Positions 24,117-28,836 of a stretch of DNA of 28,836 nucleotides are shown one piece after another. The DNA comes from a virus, in IMG/VR virus record IMGVR_UViG_3300028277_000015, positions 1 through 28,836 of that record. One strand, written 5' to 3'. The notes beneath the pieces are model-generated. The model ran no database searches, was not told the DNA's origin, and was given only the letters and a program-made list of their open reading frames with translations. The translations under genes and the position numbers were made by a program. The first letter of the stretch is position 1. Each line of letters starts with the position of its first letter.

Positions 24117-24513
24117 TTTTTGTAGTTCTCTGTTTTGTTATTTTCTTCTTCTTGGCTACTTTCTTCTTGGTTGGAGCTTTTCTAGTGCCTTGAAGTAATT
24201 TAATTTTGGATCGGATTTCATCCAAATTATCGTTGATATTTACTAGTTGTGTATTGCCTATATAATCTTGGTATTGTATTTCCAATATGTTATCTTCATC
24301 ATTTAATACGATGGGATTAAACAAATATGTAGGGTGTTGATTTGTAACTATTATAGACATATCAACCCCTACTTCGGGTGCTGTGATTGTAGTTCTATCA
24401 TCATTGACCATACATATAGACATTTTAACTGCTATTTTTTGGTTATCTATTGGTTTTACAAAAGTGCATTTTTTTGCTTTTTTCTTTAGTGGGTTTTTAA
24501 TTATTTTTAACAT
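24100..24513 (-). CDS. Basic-ended protein between chaperone genes
   Basis: A 137-residue protein with lysine-rich ends (MLKIIKNPLKKKAKKCTF at the N-terminus; KKKVAKKKKITKQRTTKNA near the C-terminus) and a beta-rich middle (VGVDMSIIVTNQHPTYLF, NILEIQYQDYIGNTQLVNI). Not recognised. Its location between DnaJ-like and ClpA-like genes, with overlap into the latter, suggests a client, an adaptor or a nucleic-acid-binding partner, but the sequence does not say which. Confidence 0.5.
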   Translation of the reverse strand: MLKIIKNPLKKKAKKCTFVKPIDNQKIAVKMSICMVNDDRTTITAPEVGVDMSIIVTNQHPTYLFNPIVLNDEDNILEIQYQDYIGNTQLVNINDNLDEIRSKIKLLQGTRKAPTKKKVAKKKKITKQRTTKNANKS

Positions 24514-24519
24514 ATAAAA

Positions 24520-25257
24520 TTATTTAGTTTTAATCTTTCTAATCTCCGTAATTATTGATTCAGGAATATCAGCAGGTAATTCGGGTTGCAATAATACAAA
24601 CATATCACCAGTTGTGTGTTGTGATTTTAACCCATGCTCTTTTAATCGCAATATTGTTCCTGGTGCAGATTTTGGTGAGATGGATACATTAAGTTCCTGT
24701 TCATAAATATCATACACTGAAATACTAGTGCCTAATATTAAATCCCAAAAGTCTATGTTAACTTTGGTAGTTAGGTTTAATCCTTTTCTTTCCCACATAG
24801 GATCAGGGTGGATTTTAAACTTAACAATCAAATCAACATCGTTAGGTTGTGGATATTTAATCGCATCCCCGTCATTTATAGTGGGTGGTATGACAATTTC
24901 TGCGGTAACACCATTCTGTAATTGTATCAGTTTCTTCTCATTGGATGCTAATTCTTGTAATGTGACTACTAGCACTGCTTGTACTGATACTCTTCTATAA
25001 CTAAATGGTTGAGTGAACATATCATGAAAATTGCCTGAATGTGCGTGAATATAACCGGACCCCCTATTGGATTGGTGATATTCTTGTCTAGCATTTGCAT
25101 TTTTAATTGTAGCATATGCCGTTGATATTTCTTGGAATATAGTATCATCCCCACCCTTATCTGGGTGATGTTTCATGGATAGTTTTTTGTAGGCTTTCTT
25201 AATATCAGCATCAGATGCTGTTTCGGGAACACCTAGTATTTTAAATGGGGTTTGCAT
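24520..25257 (-). CDS. dnaJ: DnaJ/CbpA-type J-domain co-chaperone
   Basis: A 245-residue protein. Residues 1-65 form a J-domain (FKILGVPETASDADIKKAYK, then KLSMKHHPDKGGD) with the HPD tripeptide at 31-33 that stimulates DnaK ATPase. There are no CxxCxGxG zinc repeats and only a short Gly-rich linker, so it is class II (CbpA-like). Residues about 90-240 match the DnaJ C-terminal substrate-binding domain (VTAEIVIPPTINDGDAIKY, DLILGTSISVYDIY, GTILRLKEHGL). With the ClpA-like gene it forms a phage chaperone module that would use the host DnaK. The ATG has no clear Shine-Dalgarno; the ClpA-like gene also starts ATGCAAAC. Confidence 0.88.
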   Translation of the reverse strand: MQTPFKILGVPETASDADIKKAYKKLSMKHHPDKGGDDTIFQEISTAYATIKNANARQEYHQSNRGSGYIHAHSGNFHDMFTQPFSYRRVSVQAVLVVTLQELASNEKKLIQLQNGVTAEIVIPPTINDGDAIKYPQPNDVDLIVKFKIHPDPMWERKGLNLTTKVNIDFWDLILGTSISVYDIYEQELNVSISPKSAPGTILRLKEHGLKSQHTTGDMFVLLQPELPADIPESIITEIRKIKTK

Positions 25258-25263
25258 ATATGT

Positions 25264-25686
25264 TCAATTATACACTGAAAGTATACTATTAGCAATGCTT
25301 TTAGCGTTATAATCAAATCTGGTAATTATAATGTTAGTATTCGTTGGAGAATTAAATACATCATCGGTATCACGATATTTGCTATGTTTAACGGTATTCA
25401 TCCATATAGTATAATCAGCATTAAATATTTCTCTTGATTCAGGCAATGGTGCTATAAAATCACACACTACTATATCACTTGTTGATCTGTCTGCTATATT
25501 TTTTAATCGGTGTGCTTGCCTAGTGCGTCCTTCTTCTGAAAAATCCCAATCATTTGCTGTTTCACGTACTATATCTGCATTCAACCTCACCACAGCTTTA
25601 TATTCTAGCAATACATCAACTAATGATTTAGCTAGTGTGGTTTTTCCCGAACCCGATAATCCCATTATTAGTATTCTATATGGCAT
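25264..25686 (-). CDS. Adenylylsulfate-kinase-like P-loop kinase
   Basis: A 140-residue kinase. MGLSGSGKTTLAKSL (8-22) is the Walker A loop; LNADIVRETANDWDFSEEGR (35-54) matches the APS-kinase segment LDGDNVRxGL...FSxxxR; CDFIAPLPESREIF parallels the AFISPxxxxR lid region; ADYTIWMNT is a core strand. Cellular APS kinases (CysC, about 170-200 residues) phosphorylate adenylylsulfate to PAPS. This short form with NAD in place of DGD is common in marine phages and its real substrate is unproven. It follows the U32-like gene directly (TAATG-type junction) and lies near a sulfotransferase-like gene. Confidence 0.7.
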   Translation of the reverse strand: MPYRILIMGLSGSGKTTLAKSLVDVLLEYKAVVRLNADIVRETANDWDFSEEGRTRQAHRLKNIADRSTSDIVVCDFIAPLPESREIFNADYTIWMNTVKHSKYRDTDDVFNSPTNTNIIITRFDYNAKSIANSILSVYN

Positions 25687-26474
25687 TATAATAGATCTAA
25701 TGTAATACCAACGGTTTCATTGATTGGAGTTAATTTAAAATGACTAAACCCCATATCAACCAATCGATTAATATTAAAAATCACTTTATCTGTCCCCCCA
25801 TTTTGTGAACATTCAAACGTCTCTTCTAACCCTTTGATATTCTGTGATACCTGCATGTAACAGGTCGGTGTTTGGCATGTCCAGCCACATTTAGAATTCG
25901 CAAATACAATAATTTTATCTTTATTCACGATGTTTGTTATATTAGGATCATCATTGAACCTAGCGGATAATACAGTGTTATCATATAACCCATCACTAAA
26001 TGAATTATCTATTTGTTTTGGTGTATAGTTTTTGATTGTACTACAATCTCTGTTATATAATGGAAAATCTTCTCGAATCCATTCTGCTAATTTTTTAACA
26101 GTAATAATAACATCATTATGTTCTCTATGATGCTTTTCCAAGAACCATTTGCTATCTTCATAATCTTGCCTGGTGACAAGTGAATTGGTCAATGGCAATC
26201 GTAAGCCGATCCCATCTTGATACATGGAATCAAGGTCATATTCAGTAAGTACAGCTTCTGGCTTGAAACTACGTCCGCCATACAATGGAATTAACTCTTC
26301 TGTGAACCCATATACTGTATCTATTTGGTTATAATTAAGAAATCCATATTCTGCGATAAGAAAATCGTTAATAAGCATCCCTGTAGGTTTATTTCTAGCA
26401 GAAACAGTAAACTTTATATGTTTATGTTTGCTAAAATCATCATAATTAGGAATTAGTAATGGAACTTTCTTCAC
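25686..26474 (-). CDS. Cysteine-rich protein, possibly U32/TIM-barrel-like
   Basis: A 262-residue protein with GTG start, overlapping the upstream gene by 29 bp; AGAGG lies about 12 nt ahead. The middle (GIGLRLPLTNSLVTRQDYED, NDVIITVKKLAEWIRE) has the strand-helix rhythm of a TIM barrel. C196, C200 and C205 (KCGWTCQTPTC), with C222 (FECSQNG) and C144, could ligate an Fe-S cluster. The combination recalls peptidase-U32-type proteins, which use four cysteines for a 4Fe-4S cluster in hydroxylation reactions, but no exact motif proves it. A divergent radical-SAM-like fold is an alternative. It lies between the sulfotransferase-like and APS-kinase-like genes. Confidence 0.4.
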   Translation of the reverse strand: MKKVPLLIPNYDDFSKHKHIKFTVSARNKPTGMLINDFLIAEYGFLNYNQIDTVYGFTEELIPLYGGRSFKPEAVLTEYDLDSMYQDGIGLRLPLTNSLVTRQDYEDSKWFLEKHHREHNDVIITVKKLAEWIREDFPLYNRDCSTIKNYTPKQIDNSFSDGLYDNTVLSARFNDDPNITNIVNKDKIIVFANSKCGWTCQTPTCYMQVSQNIKGLEETFECSQNGGTDKVIFNINRLVDMGFSHFKLTPINETVGITLDLL

Positions 26475-27090
26475 ACGCTTTTTTAACCTCTTTGTCTAAC
26501 CAATGTTCTTCTATATATTTAATGTATTTTTTATTAGCATTGGTATTACATAAATCATTAGCAACTTTGTGATTATTTATCGTAGGAAACCCAAATAATT
26601 TACTCAAATAACCCATATACCTATGTCCATGCAATGACAAACTCTCATGCGAGATAAAATGGTATGGTATGCCTGTATGATCAATGTTCCGCAATTCATC
26701 CATAAACATATGCAGTGTAGATTCCCCACGAACTCTAGTTTGTTGGGCTTCTAGTATATTTTTATCCCGTGTGATAATGCCTAATTGTACATCTATACCT
26801 AACTTAGTTGCTTGGTTATAAAAATCAACTATATTTGGTATTTGAGTTGTGTTGTTATGCACATACGGAATTGATATTGAAGTTACCCAATAATCAAACC
26901 CTTTAAGGTCGTCTAATGCAAGAACTCGACCACCATTCCATATTTCAATGAACGGTTCGGTATGATGACCAAGCCAATAGGTGTCTGTTAATTCTCCCCA
27001 TCCACCTACCATTGAACTATGTAAGAAACATTTGGTAAATAGATGGTTTCCAGATCCCTGTGGACCAGTGAGAATTAACAGTTTTTTCAT
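26446..27090 (-). CDS. P-loop sulfotransferase-like protein
   Basis: A 214-residue protein beginning MKKLLILTGPQGSGNHLFTK. GPQGSGNH is a modified P-loop of the sulfotransferase-like type (the final K-[ST] of Walker A is replaced by N-H). Later segments GIDVQLGIITRDKNILEAQQ, TRVRGESTLHMFMDEL and LSKLFGFPTI follow a family found in marine phages and cyanobacteria, usually annotated as P-loop or sulfotransferase-like. If it uses PAPS, the APS-kinase-like gene two genes downstream could supply the donor. It starts in a TAATG overlap with tctC. Confidence 0.5.
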   Translation of the reverse strand: MKKLLILTGPQGSGNHLFTKCFLHSSMVGGWGELTDTYWLGHHTEPFIEIWNGGRVLALDDLKGFDYWVTSISIPYVHNNTTQIPNIVDFYNQATKLGIDVQLGIITRDKNILEAQQTRVRGESTLHMFMDELRNIDHTGIPYHFISHESLSLHGHRYMGYLSKLFGFPTINNHKVANDLCNTNANKKYIKYIEEHWLDKEVKKACEESSITNS

Positions 27091-28259
27091 TAGTTGATAT
27101 TGAGTAACTCAGTAAACCAATTTCCTGCACTTCCTGATGACCTAACAGGTACGATGAAACTATTAGAATCTGCTAGATCAGCAACCAGCTCTGCTTTGTA
27201 GATAGACTTCAACCCAAGAGCTTCCTGATTAAACTTGACTAATGCTTGCAGTGGCTTATCCTTAATAAGACCCATTAGAATATCAATAGTTTTATTCCCA
27301 TCTTCACCTACTATCCAATCATATTTTCCAATCTTCTTGTGGAAAACCTTAATTGATTCTGGGTTATTAGCCATTTGTTCACACGCCTGACGATACTTGG
27401 CTGTGTTTGGATTGCCCTTGTTAACCCACATTGCCTTTTGAATAGCATCACGCCACGAATGAATCATACTATATGCATCATATAAATCGCCCGATGGTGC
27501 TACACCCCACTTAGCTTCAAATACATCCTCAAATCGCTTGCCGAGATAATTTGGATCATCTATTGTTCCACCACCATTGGCAATATCTAATATACCATGA
27601 TGTAACCAAGTTTCAACCTTGCCAGCATCTACCAATGGTTGGATCTTTGAAATATATTGTGCTGGATTAGCACGGGATGCAGTAACTTCGCCGCGAGTGA
27701 ATGCTAAGTGGCGTTCTGACCCGTTTAACCCATTAATCCATGATACTTTGTCATTGAAAATATCAATATATTCCTGTGTTGTTTTATATGGTCCGCCAAT
27801 CATCATGGCAATTGCAAGACCTTCTGGAACCATCCCAGAACCTGCAATATGTGAAATCCCTTCGTCTTCGTTAACACCTACATGCTTGCCCATAATAATG
27901 TTTAGATTCTGATGACATACACTATCGTATGCGGTGTAATCATATTTTACATTTTCTTGCACATATGAAATACCATTCCCACCATGTGATACCATAATCA
28001 CATTGTCTTTAAAACGTTCTGTTTTGTGAAATTTATTTGGACCAGCCATGTCACGAACACCTGGATTATATGTAATCACTACATTTTCACCATTTAGTGC
28101 TGGTGCTTTAGCAAATTCCTTCGCTATAATCTCAGTCCATACAGATGTACCAGAACCTGGCTTCTGCGGGGACATTAAAATAATATCCGACATTGCGGTG
28201 CCAGAAAAAATGACACCTGTGGCTACTGCCATACTCTTTACTAATTTAGAAACTTTCAT
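27090..28259 (-). CDS. tctC: TctC-family tricarboxylate-binding periplasmic protein
   Basis: A 389-residue protein with a Sec signal peptide (MKVSKLVKSMAVATGVIFSG then TAMS/D): basic start, hydrophobic core and small residues before the cut. The mature protein has an LMSPQKPGSGTSVWTEIIAK strand-helix start like TctC proteins (a P-x-x-x-G-x-x-D/W-x-x-A pattern), then MVSHGGNGISYV and a domain of alternating Rossmann-like strands. TctC members capture carboxylates in the periplasm for TctAB permeases; cellular ones are about 320 residues, so this is long. RBS AAGGAT is well placed. Being next to tctA supports the call. In a phage it would be an auxiliary metabolic gene acting on the infected cell. 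Confidence 0.8.
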   Translation of the reverse strand: MKVSKLVKSMAVATGVIFSGTAMSDIILMSPQKPGSGTSVWTEIIAKEFAKAPALNGENVVITYNPGVRDMAGPNKFHKTERFKDNVIMVSHGGNGISYVQENVKYDYTAYDSVCHQNLNIIMGKHVGVNEDEGISHIAGSGMVPEGLAIAMMIGGPYKTTQEYIDIFNDKVSWINGLNGSERHLAFTRGEVTASRANPAQYISKIQPLVDAGKVETWLHHGILDIANGGGTIDDPNYLGKRFEDVFEAKWGVAPSGDLYDAYSMIHSWRDAIQKAMWVNKGNPNTAKYRQACEQMANNPESIKVFHKKIGKYDWIVGEDGNKTIDILMGLIKDKPLQALVKFNQEALGLKSIYKAELVADLADSNSFIVPVRSSGSAGNWFTELLNIN

Positions 28260-28287
28260 TGTTGTTATATCCTTCTAATAATATGCC

Positions 28288-28836
28288 TTACGCATAATCA
28301 ACTTTACCTCTATTTCTCCAACCCCATACTAATACGAACATTGTTAAAACAAAGGTTACCATAAACACTGGATGTTCGAGTAAATCCTTCCCTTCACCCA
28401 GTGCAAACCTGATTTTCCCACTACCAACTGGCTTATCTGTAAAAAATTCAGACAATTTAATTAGTGGGTAACCACCTACATTAAACATTTGGAAGAACTG
28501 ATATGAAAGCATTTCAATCTTGTCACCAAGAATAAATCCAATCATTAACGCAGGTCTACTAAACATCCAATTTTTCATTGCTAAACCAAATAGTGTAAAC
28601 ACACCTAGTAAAGCAACATTTTCCCAACCGTATGTACTAAACCCTGATGTGTATGTTGCCCATACAATAAAGGCTAATAATATTGGAAAATAAAACTTAT
28701 ACGGCACATATGCAATCATTGTGATATATCGCATTAGATATAAACATATAATACCGGTAATTAATGTCGCACTTAAAAACCCAAAGCTAAGTGAATTAAA
28801 AAATAATCCATCACCCATTATACTTTGTGAATCAAG
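28288..28836 (-). CDS. tctA: TctA-like tricarboxylate transporter permease (C-terminal part)
   Basis: The frame is open to the right edge: six codons precede the ATG at 28818 without a stop, so the gene continues outside. The visible 182 residues hold about four hydrophobic segments (LSFGFLSATLITGIICLYL, FYFPILLAFIVWATYTSG, NVALLGVFTLFGLAM, FMVTFVLTMFVLVWGW) and SRPALMIGFILGDKIEM, matching the TctA C-terminal G-x-x-x-G-x-x-x-E stretch (cellular TctA is about 500 residues). Its stop is 28 bp from the tctC start. TctB, the small second membrane subunit, is not in the visible part; it may lie upstream. Confidence 0.75.
   Translation of the reverse strand, partial: LDSQSIMGDGLFFNSLSFGFLSATLITGIICLYLMRYITMIAYVPYKFYFPILLAFIVWATYTSGFSTYGWENVALLGVFTLFGLAMKNWMFSRPALMIGFILGDKIEMLSYQFFQMFNVGGYPLIKLSEFFTDKPVGSGKIRFALGEGKDLLEHPVFMVTFVLTMFVLVWGWRNRGKVDYA

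Overview
The window is AT-rich and almost completely coding. Every supported gene lies on the minus strand, with start/stop overlaps (ATGA, TAATG) or gaps of a few bases. This is the architecture of a tailed-phage genome. A T4-type DsbA-like late-transcription accessory gene, phage-typical small genes, an ITEKT-motif glycosyltransferase-like protein, radical SAM genes, a CysC-like kinase and T4-late-type promoter boxes point to a marine T4-like myovirus, probably with a large genome. Tripartite tricarboxylate transporter genes with a Sec signal peptide suggest a Gram-negative, probably proteobacterial, marine host. No tRNA, rRNA, CRISPR array, insertion sequence or integrase was seen.

Layout in transcription order (high to low coordinates). 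28836-27090: the C-terminal part of a TctA permease, then a complete TctC solute-binding protein. 27090-25264: a P-loop sulfotransferase-like protein, a cysteine-rich possibly U32-like protein and an APS-kinase-like protein. 25257-21638: a DnaJ/CbpA-type co-chaperone, an unknown basic protein, a two-ring ClpA-like unfoldase and a 58-residue protein. 21633-20171: a beta-rich carbohydrate-binding-like protein and a radical SAM protein. A 153-bp gap (20018-20170), the largest in the window, follows.

20017-1351 is the remarkable part. About twenty otherwise unrelated proteins carry one of two short N-terminal signatures. One is a T4 capsid-targeting-like peptide (MKINDILAE/GS, MRATEFIIE/ST, MNLQHLFE/AP and similar). 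The other is a leader of the form MNLYELHTNPESLYGY. Behind the leaders are a nucleotidyltransferase, a GNAT-Nudix fusion, arrays of an EAEPYIMKDP repeat, a WCT-motif protein, an HExxH metallopeptidase, an LRR-like protein, a possible ADP-ribosyltransferase, a KTSC protein, a 1106-residue PcfJ-like protein and several unknowns. My main inference is that this block encodes internal head proteins packaged with the DNA and delivered to the host, analogous to T4 Alt and IPI-III. An untagged radical SAM / glycosyltransferase-like pair (9211-11513) interrupts the block.

1342-1: a second, divergent ITEKT-type protein, then a perfect-consensus sigma70 promoter in front of the dsbA-like gene that runs off the left edge. 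All functions are read from motifs and family memory; no database search was possible.
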